Shown here piece after piece: positions 35,424-44,455 of a stretch of 64,000 bases of DNA. Below the pieces are notes generated by a model. The model saw only the letters and a list, made by a program, of their open reading frames with translations, did not search any database and was not told the origin of the DNA. A program made the translations under genes and the position numbers. Each line of letters begins with the position of its first letter. Within the stretch, counting starts at the first letter, position 1. This DNA is from Microbacterium pygmaeum. Lineage in GTDB: Bacteria > Actinomycetota > Actinomycetes > Actinomycetales > Microbacteriaceae. The stretch lies in assembly GCF_900100885.1 (NCBI RefSeq), contig NZ_LT629692.1:3224001-3288000 (forward strand), read 5' to 3'.

Positions 35424-36422
35424 ATGCGCAGACTTGTCGTCACCGGAGGTGCCGGCTTCATCGGCTCCAACTTCGTCCATCATGTCGTGCAGAACACCGA
35501 CGACCACATCACGGTCTTGGACAAGCTCACATACGCAGGAAACCGCGCATCTCTCGATGGACTGCCTCCAGAACGCGTCGATTTCGTGCAGGGCGACATC
35601 GTGGACGCAGAACTCGTCGACCGTCTGTTCGCCGATGCCGACGCGGTGGTCCATTACGCCGCTGAGTCACATAACGACAATTCACTGAATGATCCGCGAC
35701 CATTCTTGGACACCAACGTCCTGGGGACCTTCACTCTTCTCGAGGCGGCGCGCAAGCACGGGACGCGACTTCACCACATCTCGACGGATGAAGTGTACGG
35801 CGACCTCGAACTCGACGACCCTCAGCGGTTCACCGAAGATACTCCTTACAACCCTTCAAGCCCGTACTCCTCGACTAAGGCAGGCAGCGACCTGCTCGTC
35901 CGGGCGTGGGTCCGCTCGTTCGGCGTGCAGGCGACGATCTCGAACTGCTCAAACAACTACGGTCCCTTTCAGCACGTCGAGAAATTCATCCCCAGGCAGA
36001 TCACGAACGTCATCCGAGGCATTCGTCCGAAGCTCTACGGCACGGGGGAGAACGTTCGCGACTGGATCCACGCCGACGATCACTCCTCCGCGGTTCTCAC
36101 GATTCTGGAGAAGGGCCGGATAGGCGAGACGTACCTGATCGGCGCAGACGGGGAGAAGAATAATCGGACCGTCGTCGAGCTGATACTCGAGCAGTTCGGA
36201 CTTCGACCTGATTCCTACGACCTCGTCACGGACAGGGCCGGGCACGATCTGCGCTATGCGATCGATTCCGCGAGACTGCGCAACGAGCTCGGCTGGAGCC
36301 CGCGCTTCCGGGACTTCGAGGCGGGCCTGGCAGATACGATCCGCTGGTATCGCGACAACGAGCCATGGTGGGCTCCGGCCAAAGACGGCGTCGAAGCGTT
36401 CTACGCGTCGAAAGGCCAGTAG
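35424..36422 (+). CDS. rmlB: dTDP-glucose 4,6-dehydratase
   Basis: 332 aa. VTGGAGFIGSNFVHHV binds NAD, followed by LDKLTYAGN, HYAAESHNDNSL, STDEVYGDL (Thr-Asp-Glu catalytic set), YSSTKAGSDLLVRAW (Tyr-Lys) and NCSNNYGPFQHVEKFIP, all diagnostic of RmlB. It produces dTDP-4-keto-6-deoxyglucose for the fused RmlC-RmlD next to it. The TAG stop shares one base with the next GTG start. A leaderless start is likely. Confidence 0.96.
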   Translation: MRRLVVTGGAGFIGSNFVHHVVQNTDDHITVLDKLTYAGNRASLDGLPPERVDFVQGDIVDAELVDRLFADADAVVHYAAESHNDNSLNDPRPFLDTNVLGTFTLLEAARKHGTRLHHISTDEVYGDLELDDPQRFTEDTPYNPSSPYSSTKAGSDLLVRAWVRSFGVQATISNCSNNYGPFQHVEKFIPRQITNVIRGIRPKLYGTGENVRDWIHADDHSSAVLTILEKGRIGETYLIGADGEKNNRTVVELILEQFGLRPDSYDLVTDRAGHDLRYAIDSARLRNELGWSPRFRDFEAGLADTIRWYRDNEPWWAPAKDGVEAFYASKGQ

Positions 36423-37837
36423 TGACGGACTTCGGCAAGCCCCTGGCTCTCACCGAGACTGCGATCCCGGGATTGGTTCTTTGGGAGTTGCCGGTGCACG
36501 GCGACAGCCGTGGCTGGTTCAAAGAGAACTGGCAGCGGGACAAGATGACGGCCGCAGGATTGCCGGACTTCGGACCTGTGCAGAACAATGTGTCATTCAA
36601 CGACGCCGTGGGCACGACGCGTGGCATCCACGCCGAACCCTGGGACAAATGGGTGTCGGTCGCGACCGGCCGAATCTTCGGCGCGTGGGTCGATCTGCGG
36701 GAGGGCGCCACGTTCGGCAGGGTCTTCACCGCGGAGATCGATCCGTCGCGCGCGATCTTCGTTCCGCGCGGGGTTGGCAACTCCTATCAGACCCTCGATC
36801 CCGACACGGCTTACACATACCTGGTCAACGACCACTGGTCCCCCGAAGCGACGTACACATTTCTGAATCTGGCGGATGAGACGGCGGCGATCGACTGGCC
36901 CATATCTCTGGACTCCGTGGAGATATCACCGAAGGACCTCGCGCACCCTCGCCTTTCCGATGTCGAGCCGATGCCACCCCGCAAGACGCTGGTATTGGGC
37001 GCCGCCGGCCAGTTGGGACGCGCGCTGCGCGCCGAGTGGGGCGAGTCTGCCGCGATCGAGTACGCGACACGAGAAGACTTCGATCTGACCGCAGACGATC
37101 TCGCTTCGAAACGTCGGTGGCGGGACTATGGCGCCGTCATCAACGCGGCGGCGTACACCGCAGTGGATCTGGCCGAGACTCCGGCCGGCCGGCCCGATGC
37201 ATGGGCGTCCAACGTGCTAGCCGTATCAGCGCTCGCCAGGATTTGTTCCGAGCACGGCATCGTGCTTGTCCACGTCTCCAGCGATTACGTCTTCGACGGC
37301 GCCCTGGACCGTCCCTATCGCGAGGACGACGTTTTTTCACCCCTGGGGGTGTATGGGCAGACCAAGGCAGCGGCCGATGCCATCGTCGCTTCGGTTTCCA
37401 GACACTACGTCGTGCGGACGTCATGGGTCATCGGAGATGGGACGAATTTCGTTCGTACGATGGCGTCCCTCGCCCAGCGCGGGGTGAATCCGAACGTCGT
37501 TGACGACCAGATCGGGCGGCTCACTTTCACGGAGAGCATCGCCCGAGGAATCCGTCATCTGCTCGAATCGCGGTCGCCATACGGGACGTACAACCTCACA
37601 GGCGCGGGACCAGCGACATCCTGGGCCGAGGTCGCAAGGGAGGTCTTCCGGCTCAGCTCGCATGACCCCTCGCGTGTCCGCGGCGTTTCCACAGCTGACT
37701 ACTTCGGCGCCGCGTCCGGGCCGGTCGCACCGCGCCCTGCCAACAGCGTGCTGGATCTCGCGAAGATCACCGCCACCGGGTTTGTGACTGTTCCAGCGTT
37801 GGATGAGCTGGCGCGCTATGTGAGTACGCCGACGTGA
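36422..37837 (+). CDS. rmlCD: Bifunctional dTDP-4-dehydrorhamnose 3,5-epimerase / reductase fusion
   Basis: 471 aa. Residues about 1-185 are a cupin RmlC domain: HGDSRGWFKENW, VQNNVSFN, TTRGIHAEPWDKW (catalytic His), FVPRGVGNSYQTL (Tyr). Residues about 193-471 are an RmlD SDR: LVLGAAGQLGRAL, NAAAYTAVDLAE, SSDYVFDGAL, YGQTKAAAD (Tyr-Lys), VRTSWVIG, GTYNLTGAG. One polypeptide thus performs the last two steps to dTDP-L-rhamnose. Fusions of this kind are known in actinobacteria. The start overlaps rmlB by one base and the end overlaps the acyltransferase by four. Confidence 0.94.
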   Translation: MTDFGKPLALTETAIPGLVLWELPVHGDSRGWFKENWQRDKMTAAGLPDFGPVQNNVSFNDAVGTTRGIHAEPWDKWVSVATGRIFGAWVDLREGATFGRVFTAEIDPSRAIFVPRGVGNSYQTLDPDTAYTYLVNDHWSPEATYTFLNLADETAAIDWPISLDSVEISPKDLAHPRLSDVEPMPPRKTLVLGAAGQLGRALRAEWGESAAIEYATREDFDLTADDLASKRRWRDYGAVINAAAYTAVDLAETPAGRPDAWASNVLAVSALARICSEHGIVLVHVSSDYVFDGALDRPYREDDVFSPLGVYGQTKAAADAIVASVSRHYVVRTSWVIGDGTNFVRTMASLAQRGVNPNVVDDQIGRLTFTESIARGIRHLLESRSPYGTYNLTGAGPATSWAEVAREVFRLSSHDPSRVRGVSTADYFGAASGPVAPRPANSVLDLAKITATGFVTVPALDELARYVSTPT

Positions 37838-38994
37838 GCACGCCCGCGACAGGATCGCGGATATCGAGTCTCGATGGTCTGCGCGGCGCCGCCGCGCTGG
37901 TCGTACTCCTGCACCATGCGCTGTTGACGATGTCCGGTTTCGCAGCTGTCTACTGGGCGGAACCATTCCCCGCCTACGTCGCAGCCTTTGCATTCACGCC
38001 GCTGCACGCGGTCTGGGCCGGGCCCGAGGCGGTGTTGGTGTTCTTCGTGTTGAGCGGCGTCGTGCTGACCCTGCCTGCCGTGCGAGGCAGAGCTCTGCCG
38101 TGGCGCGCGTACTACCCGAGTCGCCTTATCCGTCTGTATCTGCCGGTGGTCTTCGCCGTCGGGTTCGCGCTTCTGCTCGCCCGGGTATGGCCGAGGAGGA
38201 CCGATTCCGCAGACAGCCCATGGATCCAGATGCACAATGAGGCGCCCACGCTCGCGAACGCTGCGAAGAATGCGTTCCTTTTGAACGGCACCACGTGGCT
38301 CAACAGTCCGCTCTGGTCCCTGCAGTGGGAGGTGCTGTTCTCCCTGCTACTGCCCCTCTACCTGTGGCTCGCGCTCCGATTGGGCCGTCGGCAGTGGCAG
38401 ATCATCGGCGGCATCATGCTCGCCCTCATCCTGATCGGGGAGACGACAGGCGTCACCGCGCTGCGCTTCCTCCCCTTCTTCGGTCTCGGCGCACTCATCG
38501 CCGTCAACCTCGACCGACTTCGTTCCGTCTCGGCTCGCTTCGATCAGTCGGGCGGGAGTCTGCTCGCTCAGCTCGCGATCGCGGCCGGCGCTGTCCTGCT
38601 GCTGATATTCCAGTGGTGGCCGGGCTCGATCCTTTCGCCCGCGGTCAAGCCAGCAGGCAGTGTCGCGGTCGCCCTCGGCGCCGTGCTCCTCGTCCTCGTC
38701 GCAGTCTGCCTTCCGCGCGCTCAACGACTGCTCACCTCCCGCGCACTCCGCGCGGCCGGCATGATCTCGTTCAGCCTATATCTCGTTCACGAGCCGATCC
38801 TGGTGACGCTCGCTGTCATCGCACCGGGCGACATGTCCTGGATCGCGCCGGTCGTCGGCATCCCGCTGTCGCTGGCGGCCGGATGGGTCTTCTATCTGAT
38901 CGTCGAACGGGCCACTCACCGGCTCGCGCGGCTGGTGGCGAGGCGCTTGGCCGACCGCAGGCGCCGTGACACGGATCCCGCAATCGGACGTTGA
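37834..38994 (+). CDS. Acyltransferase 3 family membrane protein (OafA-like)
   Basis: 386 aa. SSLDGLRGAAALVVLLHHAL is the canonical acyltransferase-3 start with the Arg and the His, followed by about ten hydrophobic helices, PSRLIRLYLPVV in loop two and LVHEPILV late in the protein. Such proteins O-acylate surface polysaccharide from the cytoplasmic acyl-CoA pool. The GTGA overlap with rmlCD suggests acetylation of a rhamnose-containing polymer. No SGNH domain is attached. Confidence 0.9.
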   Translation: MSTPATGSRISSLDGLRGAAALVVLLHHALLTMSGFAAVYWAEPFPAYVAAFAFTPLHAVWAGPEAVLVFFVLSGVVLTLPAVRGRALPWRAYYPSRLIRLYLPVVFAVGFALLLARVWPRRTDSADSPWIQMHNEAPTLANAAKNAFLLNGTTWLNSPLWSLQWEVLFSLLLPLYLWLALRLGRRQWQIIGGIMLALILIGETTGVTALRFLPFFGLGALIAVNLDRLRSVSARFDQSGGSLLAQLAIAAGAVLLLIFQWWPGSILSPAVKPAGSVAVALGAVLLVLVAVCLPRAQRLLTSRALRAAGMISFSLYLVHEPILVTLAVIAPGDMSWIAPVVGIPLSLAAGWVFYLIVERATHRLARLVARRLADRRRRDTDPAIGR

Positions 38995-39015
38995 ACGGTG
39001 GAGCGGTCGCCGCGG

Positions 39016-41184
39016 CTAGGGAACCAGCGCGGTGCGGCATCCGAGCAGCACATGCCCGCCGGCTGCATTGTTGATCGCGTACACGCACACCTGGTGGGAA
39101 CCCGGAGACATCGCCACGAACTCATTGAAGCCGTGCCGGTCGCCGAGCCCGTACGCGCCGGCGACATCCGCTCGGCCGTCGTCCGCCGTGTACGCCGCGC
39201 TGGACTGGTCGACGTAGATGTGGATCGAGATGGGGTCAGCGGTATCTGGATCTAGCGCCCAGCCGGTGACGGACGCACCGCCCGGGCCGGCTGCCACGCC
39301 CTCGAAGTTCCCGATCGGTGCGCGGCCCGGGTCGGATGCCGGCGCGACCACGTTCGCGGTCCGGCAGCCGAGCAGCGTGTGGCCACCCGCGCCCGTGTTG
39401 ATGGCATATACGCAAATTTCACTTCTGCCCACGGGCAGCGTCAATTGTTCGGCGAATCCGTGGGCAGCCCCGCTGGCGGGATAGGCGCGAGCGACATCTG
39501 GGCGATCTTTGTCCGCCGTGTATGCTCCCCCCGTCGCACCGACGTAGATATGGACCGGGATCGAAGCTGTCGTATCCGGATCGATGGCCCACCCCGCCGC
39601 CGTCGCAGTGCTGCCCGTGACGCTCAGCGCCTCGAAGTTGCCGATCGGCGGACGAGCAAGATCGGTTGAGCTGGGAACGACCACCTCTGAACATCCCAAC
39701 TGCACGTTCCCTCCGGCGGCGATATTGATCGCATACGCACACACGGTGTGCGCTCCCGGTCCGGCGGTCACAGTCGTACTGAAACCATGGGCGGTCCCGT
39801 ATTGGGGGTAGTGAGGCTGCAGGTCGGGACGGGCTCCATCCGCCAGAACCGCCACTCCGGTTCCATCGACATAGACATGCACCGCCGTCGGAGAGACGGA
39901 GTCAGGATCGATCGCCCAGCCCGAAACCGCCAGACCAGTCGCGCTAGGAGTCACCGATTCCAGGTAGCCGAACGGCGAGCCGCTCATCCCGGCTATCGTC
40001 CGGCACCCGAGGAGGACGTTGGCTCCCGGACCCGAATTGATCGCATAGATGCAAACATCCGTTGGACCGCTGCCGATCGCGGGCACCTTGGCCGAGAAGC
40101 CGTGCTTACTCCCCGATTTCGGATACGCCGCCGCGACATCAGGCCGCTCGATCTCAGCCCCGACTGCGGTCCCCTGCGCTCCGACGTAGACGTGGACCGA
40201 AATCGGCGCGGACGTGTCAGGATCGATGACCCACCCGCCGACTTCGAACTCACCGGGCGCGGCGCGGACCACTTCGATATTGCCGAATGGATTGTTCGCG
40301 TTCGCGGGAACCTGCGTGGAGCCGAACCAGTCGGTGAACCGCTGATAGAAGTTCCGGTTGCCGTAACTCGAACAGCCGTCGCCCTCGCCGTACCCGGCAC
40401 GCAGCGACGCACCGTTCGGCTGATACGGCGTGTAGTAGTACAGGTTCGCGGTCGCCTGGTTCTGGATGTACACCGGCGACGAGCCGCATGAGGCGTCCGG
40501 GTGGTAGCGCACGTTCCACGTCTGACCTGGGGCGTACCAAGTGAAGTACTGGCTGGTGCCTGCCGGGTTCGCGTAGCGCTTGAACTGCCAGGCAGCCCCG
40601 TAGACCTGGTTGAAGAAGCCCAAGTAACGGGTATCGCACTCGGCCGTGTCGGGGCACCCCTGCCCCATCGCGCGTTCATAGCGCCAGTCGCTCGGCCACA
40701 CGTGGGTGACCAGGCCCTGCTCCTTCTCGAGCGTGGCGAGGATGACCTGCGGGTTGATGCCGCAGGCTTGGGCCACCTTGTAGATGATGGTCGACGCCCG
40801 CTCGCGCACTCCGCCGGAGTAGGCCCCGCACATGGCGTCGGCTGCAACCGTCCGCGAGGTGTCGTACCAGTCCTTCAGGCAGGTGTAGCCCGCATCGCAG
40901 CGCGGAACGCGGGCCTCGAGGAACGACTGGATCTGCGCCGCGCTCATCGTGCCGCTGTTGAAGAACACTGCGTCGGACATGATGTTGCCCGCCTGGAACT
41001 GGGACAGGTCGGCCGTCTTGATCTGGTCCCCCACACCCGCAGCAACCGCGCCAGTCGCGGCATCCGCCGGAGGGGTCGCCGTAGGGGTGGCGCTGATCAG
41101 CCCGAGAACGAGGGCGAACACTGCAGAGAGGACGATGAAGCGCGCACGGCGCGTTCGTACACCGAACGTGGGGGCGGCCATCAT
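39016..41184 (-). CDS. Secreted protein: lysozyme-like/hemagglutinin-type N-domain plus four roughly 100-aa repeats
   Basis: 722 aa from the paired ATG codons at 41184/41181. Signal peptide of about residues 12-40 (FIVLSAVFALVLGLISA, then an Ala-rich cleavage area). Residues about 45-310: Cys-rich domain with ACGINPQVILATLEKEQGL (a Glu placed like a lytic-enzyme catalytic residue), GFFNQVYGAAWQFKRY and QNQATANLYYYTPYQPN, a form often labelled hemagglutinin. Residues about 315-722: four tandem repeats, each with GWxxDPDT, VHxYV, RPDVAxAYP, HGF and CxYAINxGxGxxxLLGC (two Cys). Probably acts on or binds cell-wall glycan outside the cell. The exact activity is unknown. Confidence 0.82.
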   Translation of the reverse strand: MMAAPTFGVRTRRARFIVLSAVFALVLGLISATPTATPPADAATGAVAAGVGDQIKTADLSQFQAGNIMSDAVFFNSGTMSAAQIQSFLEARVPRCDAGYTCLKDWYDTSRTVAADAMCGAYSGGVRERASTIIYKVAQACGINPQVILATLEKEQGLVTHVWPSDWRYERAMGQGCPDTAECDTRYLGFFNQVYGAAWQFKRYANPAGTSQYFTWYAPGQTWNVRYHPDASCGSSPVYIQNQATANLYYYTPYQPNGASLRAGYGEGDGCSSYGNRNFYQRFTDWFGSTQVPANANNPFGNIEVVRAAPGEFEVGGWVIDPDTSAPISVHVYVGAQGTAVGAEIERPDVAAAYPKSGSKHGFSAKVPAIGSGPTDVCIYAINSGPGANVLLGCRTIAGMSGSPFGYLESVTPSATGLAVSGWAIDPDSVSPTAVHVYVDGTGVAVLADGARPDLQPHYPQYGTAHGFSTTVTAGPGAHTVCAYAINIAAGGNVQLGCSEVVVPSSTDLARPPIGNFEALSVTGSTATAAGWAIDPDTTASIPVHIYVGATGGAYTADKDRPDVARAYPASGAAHGFAEQLTLPVGRSEICVYAINTGAGGHTLLGCRTANVVAPASDPGRAPIGNFEGVAAGPGGASVTGWALDPDTADPISIHIYVDQSSAAYTADDGRADVAGAYGLGDRHGFNEFVAMSPGSHQVCVYAINNAAGGHVLLGCRTALVP
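39019..40260 (-). repeat. Four in-gene repeats of about 100 codons
   Basis: Four diverged copies make up the C-terminal half of the secreted protein. Each begins with a (P/A)(F/I)GNxE-like segment, carries GWxxDPDT near position 20, and ends with a Cys-containing AIN...LLGC block. Copy boundaries were judged by eye from the protein and are approximate. Confidence 0.75.
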
Positions 41185-41278
41185 GTGACCAGTGTTGCCG
41201 ATGTGGTGTGTGAATCGAAGGAGATCCGGCTGCGACACGCCCGTCATCGGGATCACGCAGGAAGATCCAACGCGGGCT

Positions 41279-42391
41279 TCACAACTCCGCGTGCAGCTGC
41301 CAGATCCGGTCGCCGGCCTCACGCCACGAGAAGGCCCGTCCACGATCGGCGGCGAGAACGCCGAGTCGCTCGACGCCGGCAGCCGATCCGAGCGCCTCGT
41401 CGAGAGCCGCCGCCAGACCCTCTGGATCACCGTTCACCAGCATCCCGCCGTCGACGATCACCTCATCGTGAACGCGCGACGAAGCCGCTACCACAGGCAC
41501 GCCCAGCGCCAGCGCGTCCAGCACCCGCCAGGGGAACGACATCCGCTGCGCCGGCGCCACGAATGTGACCGCGCCCCCGAACACTGCCGCGCGATCGGCG
41601 ATGTCGAGCGTGCCGCGCACGTGCAGCATCCGCTCCGGCACTCCCGCAGCCGCGGCCAGATCTGCGATGGCCGGCTCTTCTCCCTCGCCTGCGTCGATGA
41701 CCACGACCGGTAGGTCGACCCCCGAGCGCGCCACGGCCGACAAGCCGACCGCGAGGCCGTCGGTGGGCGCGGTCCGCCCTGCCAGCAGCACGTATCCCTC
41801 GGGAAGGTCGAGATGACGACGGCGGCCGACCTCGTCGGACGGGATGGTCAGGCCTGACGGCGCCGCTCCGGCGATCACGCGGATCCGCTCGCCGAGGCGC
41901 GGCGCGATCTCCCCGAGACGCACGGCGAGCGAGTGCGTGGGGACGACGACGGCATCCGCGTGTTTGGCGGCGCGCTTAAGCATCGCCTTGTGCCACGCGA
42001 CCACCGACTTCGGCCATTCGCCGGGCGACTCCCAGGGGCTCAGGTCCCAGACCGTGACGACGGTCTGGTCGTGATCGTGCACCCGGTCATGGCGGACGAG
42101 CGGAGCGAGCAGGGTCGGCGAGTGGATCATCCCGCCGCCGATTCCTGTGGCCACGCCGAGCTGCAGCGCAGCGGCCAGCTCACGACGGGCCAGCGCAGTG
42201 CGCCGGAGTCCCGCCAGGCCCGGGACCTCCGGCGAGCGATCCGCGGGCCCGGCAGGCGCGATGCCCTCGACCTCGCAACCGGCCGGGGTGGCGGCGATGA
42301 GGCCTCTGGTCAGTTCCCTCGTCGCCTCGGCCAGATCGGGCTCGCTCGGTGCGACGAGCTGATCGAGCATCACCCGCAGCGTAGCCGTCAT
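41279..42391 (-). CDS. Glycosyltransferase family 4, degenerate donor motif
   Basis: 370 aa. WDLSPWESPGEWP, VVVPTHSLAVRLGEIAPRLGERIRVI, YVLLAGRTAPTDGLAVGL and FVAPAQRMSFPWRVLDALALGVPVVAA outline a GT-B protein. The usual E-x7-E of the donor site reads Gln/Asp-like here, so activity is less certain. It is the last gene of the purE-LCP-GT run (3-bp gap). A cytosolic enzyme of wall-polymer synthesis is the likeliest role. Confidence 0.72.
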   Translation of the reverse strand: MTATLRVMLDQLVAPSEPDLAEATRELTRGLIAATPAGCEVEGIAPAGPADRSPEVPGLAGLRRTALARRELAAALQLGVATGIGGGMIHSPTLLAPLVRHDRVHDHDQTVVTVWDLSPWESPGEWPKSVVAWHKAMLKRAAKHADAVVVPTHSLAVRLGEIAPRLGERIRVIAGAAPSGLTIPSDEVGRRRHLDLPEGYVLLAGRTAPTDGLAVGLSAVARSGVDLPVVVIDAGEGEEPAIADLAAAAGVPERMLHVRGTLDIADRAAVFGGAVTFVAPAQRMSFPWRVLDALALGVPVVAASSRVHDEVIVDGGMLVNGDPEGLAAALDEALGSAAGVERLGVLAADRGRAFSWREAGDRIWQLHAEL

Positions 42392-42394
42392 GGC

Positions 42395-43873
42395 TCAGCC
42401 TTCCGGGGTGGGCGTCGGTGTGGGCGGATGCAGCGTGGTGTTCACGAGCTGCTGGATGTAGGCGTAGTCCGGCTCCCACTCGTCGATGCCGTTTGCCGGC
42501 GTCAGCTCGATGGTCGTCACCGGCTGCTCCTTGGCCTTGAGCGCGAGGTCGGCCAGATACGGCAGCAGCGACTGCGGCAGATCGGTCTGGATGAGGTCGG
42601 CACCGGCCGACGCGACATCCTGGAACCTGGTCAGCACGGTCTGCGGTGTGAACTGCGCGAGGATCGCCTGCTGCAGCTGGCGCTGGCGCTCCATGCGGTC
42701 GAAATCGCTGGTGGTGTACCGCGAGCGGGCGTACCACTGGGCGGTGTCGCCGTCCATGTGCTGGGGCCCGGCCTCGATCCAGCCGATCGCCCATTCCTCG
42801 GCGGGTTGGCCGTCGTACTGCGGCCCGCCGCCCTTGGGCAGCCGCTCCGCGACGGTGATGTCCACGCCACCGAGCGCATCGATGAGCGAGGCGAAGCCGT
42901 GCATGTCGACGAAGACGTAGTACGGGATGTCGATGCCGAGAATGCCTTCTGCGGCGTCCTTGGTCGCCTCGATGCCCGGCTCCGAGCTGTTGGCGACGGC
43001 GTCGGGATAGAGCAGATTGCCGTCCTGGCAGACCTCGACCTCGGTGCGCAGCTGGTTGACGCCGCTCCCCCACCCGCACGTGTCATCGGCGTAGCCCTCG
43101 TGGCCGTTGGGATACCGGTCCTGCATGGGACCCGGCGCGAAGGGGAAGTTGGGCATGTCGCGAGGGATGCCGGTGATGGTCGTCGCGCCGGTCTCGGCGT
43201 TGACCGACACGACCGAGATGCTGTCGAACCGCATCGAGTCTCGGCCCTCGCCGCTGTCGGCGCCGAGCAGCAGGATGTTGTAGTACCCGTCCGACGGGGG
43301 GATCGCCGGTCCCGTCGCGACGAAGATGTCGCCGAGCGTGCTCCGAGCCGATCCTGCGACGTTGGCGGCGTACGCCGCGGTTCCGCTGGCGACGACGAGG
43401 AGCGCGACGGCGGCGGCCGCGATGCCGAAGCGCGCGCCTCCGCCGGTTCTGACCAGGCGGATCAGGCGCAGCGTGTCGATGGTGAGCACGATCCACAGGA
43501 CGGCGTACGCCAGCAGGAGTCCCTGGATCAGCAGGAGCGGGACCGGCCGCAGCAGAGCCAGCCAGTCGGGCAGCCAGGCGCCGGTCACCAGCGAGAACGC
43601 GGCCGTGGGCCAGAGGAGGGCGACCAGGATGCCGAGCACGACGAGCGCCCACATCACGAGTGTCGCACCGAGCCCGACGCGGGCGAGTCGGCGGCTGCCG
43701 GCCACGGCCTGCGCCGAACCGGGGATGAGGAAGTTGAGCAGGACCAGCCACCAGCCGCGCCTGGTCATGACCGCACGCGAGGAGGTGTCCGGGTAGCGCA
43801 TCGGGCGGTCTTCGACGACCCCTCGGGGGGTCGATCGCGCCGGCGCCGAACGCGGCGGACTCGCGACGCTCAC
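42395..43873 (-). CDS. LytR-CpsA-Psr (LCP) family glycopolymer ligase
   Basis: 492 aa. An Arg/Pro-rich cytosolic N-terminus of about 35 residues, three or four membrane spans (about 38-170), then the extracellular LCP domain: LLLGADSGEGRDSMRFDSISVV, TTITGIPRDM, VDMHGFASLIDALGGVDI, ARSRYTTSDFDRMERQRQLQ (the Arg/Asp set that binds the pyrophosphate lipid). LCP enzymes transfer undecaprenyl-linked glycopolymers to peptidoglycan. It starts at a GTGA overlap with purE, so it is translated with a purine gene. It is a natural end point for the polymers made in this locus. Confidence 0.93.
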   Translation of the reverse strand: MSVASPPRSAPARSTPRGVVEDRPMRYPDTSSRAVMTRRGWWLVLLNFLIPGSAQAVAGSRRLARVGLGATLVMWALVVLGILVALLWPTAAFSLVTGAWLPDWLALLRPVPLLLIQGLLLAYAVLWIVLTIDTLRLIRLVRTGGGARFGIAAAAVALLVVASGTAAYAANVAGSARSTLGDIFVATGPAIPPSDGYYNILLLGADSGEGRDSMRFDSISVVSVNAETGATTITGIPRDMPNFPFAPGPMQDRYPNGHEGYADDTCGWGSGVNQLRTEVEVCQDGNLLYPDAVANSSEPGIEATKDAAEGILGIDIPYYVFVDMHGFASLIDALGGVDITVAERLPKGGGPQYDGQPAEEWAIGWIEAGPQHMDGDTAQWYARSRYTTSDFDRMERQRQLQQAILAQFTPQTVLTRFQDVASAGADLIQTDLPQSLLPYLADLALKAKEQPVTTIELTPANGIDEWEPDYAYIQQLVNTTLHPPTPTPTPEG

Positions 43874-44403
43874 AGGGAGTCCTTCAGACGGCGGTTCTTC
43901 TCCTCGACCTGCGATTCGAGGTCCTTCGCGAAGTCGTCGAGCTGTGCGGCGAGCTGCGGATCGGCTGCCCCGAGGATGCGCACGGCGAGCAGGCCGGCGT
44001 TCTTGGCGCCGTTGATCGAGACGGTGGCCACGGGGATTCCTGCGGGCATCTGGACGATGCTCAGCAGCGAGTCGAGTCCGTCGAGCGTGGCCAGCTGCAC
44101 CGGGACGCCGATGACCGGGAGGCCGGTGAGCGAGGCGAGCATGCCGGGCAGGTGGGCCGCACCCCCGGCGCCTGCGATGATCGCACGCAGGCCGCGGCCG
44201 CGCGCTTCACGGCCGTAGCGAAGGAGCTTGTCGGGTGTGCGGTGTGCCGAGACGACCTCGACCTCGTGCGGGACGCCGAAATCGGTGAGCACCTGCGAGG
44301 CGTCGCTGAGCACCCGCCAGTCCGAATCGGAGCCCATGACGACGCCGACCACCGGCTCGTCGGAGGAGTGCAGCGGCACAGAACTCGAGGCGGGCACAGT
44401 CAC
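43870..44403 (-). CDS. purE: N5-carboxyaminoimidazole ribonucleotide mutase
   Basis: 177 aa. VVMGSDSDWRVLSDAS binds substrate phosphate, EVVSAHRTPDKLLRYG holds the catalytic His, then AGAGGAAHLPGMLAS and PVIGVPVQ, all standard for class I PurE. It rearranges N5-CAIR to CAIR in purine synthesis. purK lies 52 bp upstream on the same strand. The GTG start at 44403 is six bases from TAGCCT, so purE-LCP-GT4 may also be transcribed independently of purK. Confidence 0.97.
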   Translation of the reverse strand: MTVPASSSVPLHSSDEPVVGVVMGSDSDWRVLSDASQVLTDFGVPHEVEVVSAHRTPDKLLRYGREARGRGLRAIIAGAGGAAHLPGMLASLTGLPVIGVPVQLATLDGLDSLLSIVQMPAGIPVATVSINGAKNAGLLAVRILGAADPQLAAQLDDFAKDLESQVEEKNRRLKDSL

Positions 44404-44409
44404 CCGTCC

Positions 44410-44415
44410 AGGCTA
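44410..44415 (-). promoter_or_regulatory. -10 box for purE, leaderless
   Basis: TAGCCT on minus ends six bases before the GTG at 44403. Confidence 0.5.
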
Positions 44416-44455
44416 GGCCGGGAGTCTGGAAGAACCCCGCAACGGCACGCGCGGG

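Noticed and set aside
41933..44218. 761-codon open frame on plus across GT4, LCP and purE
   Set aside because: Antisense to three clear genes and without domain content.
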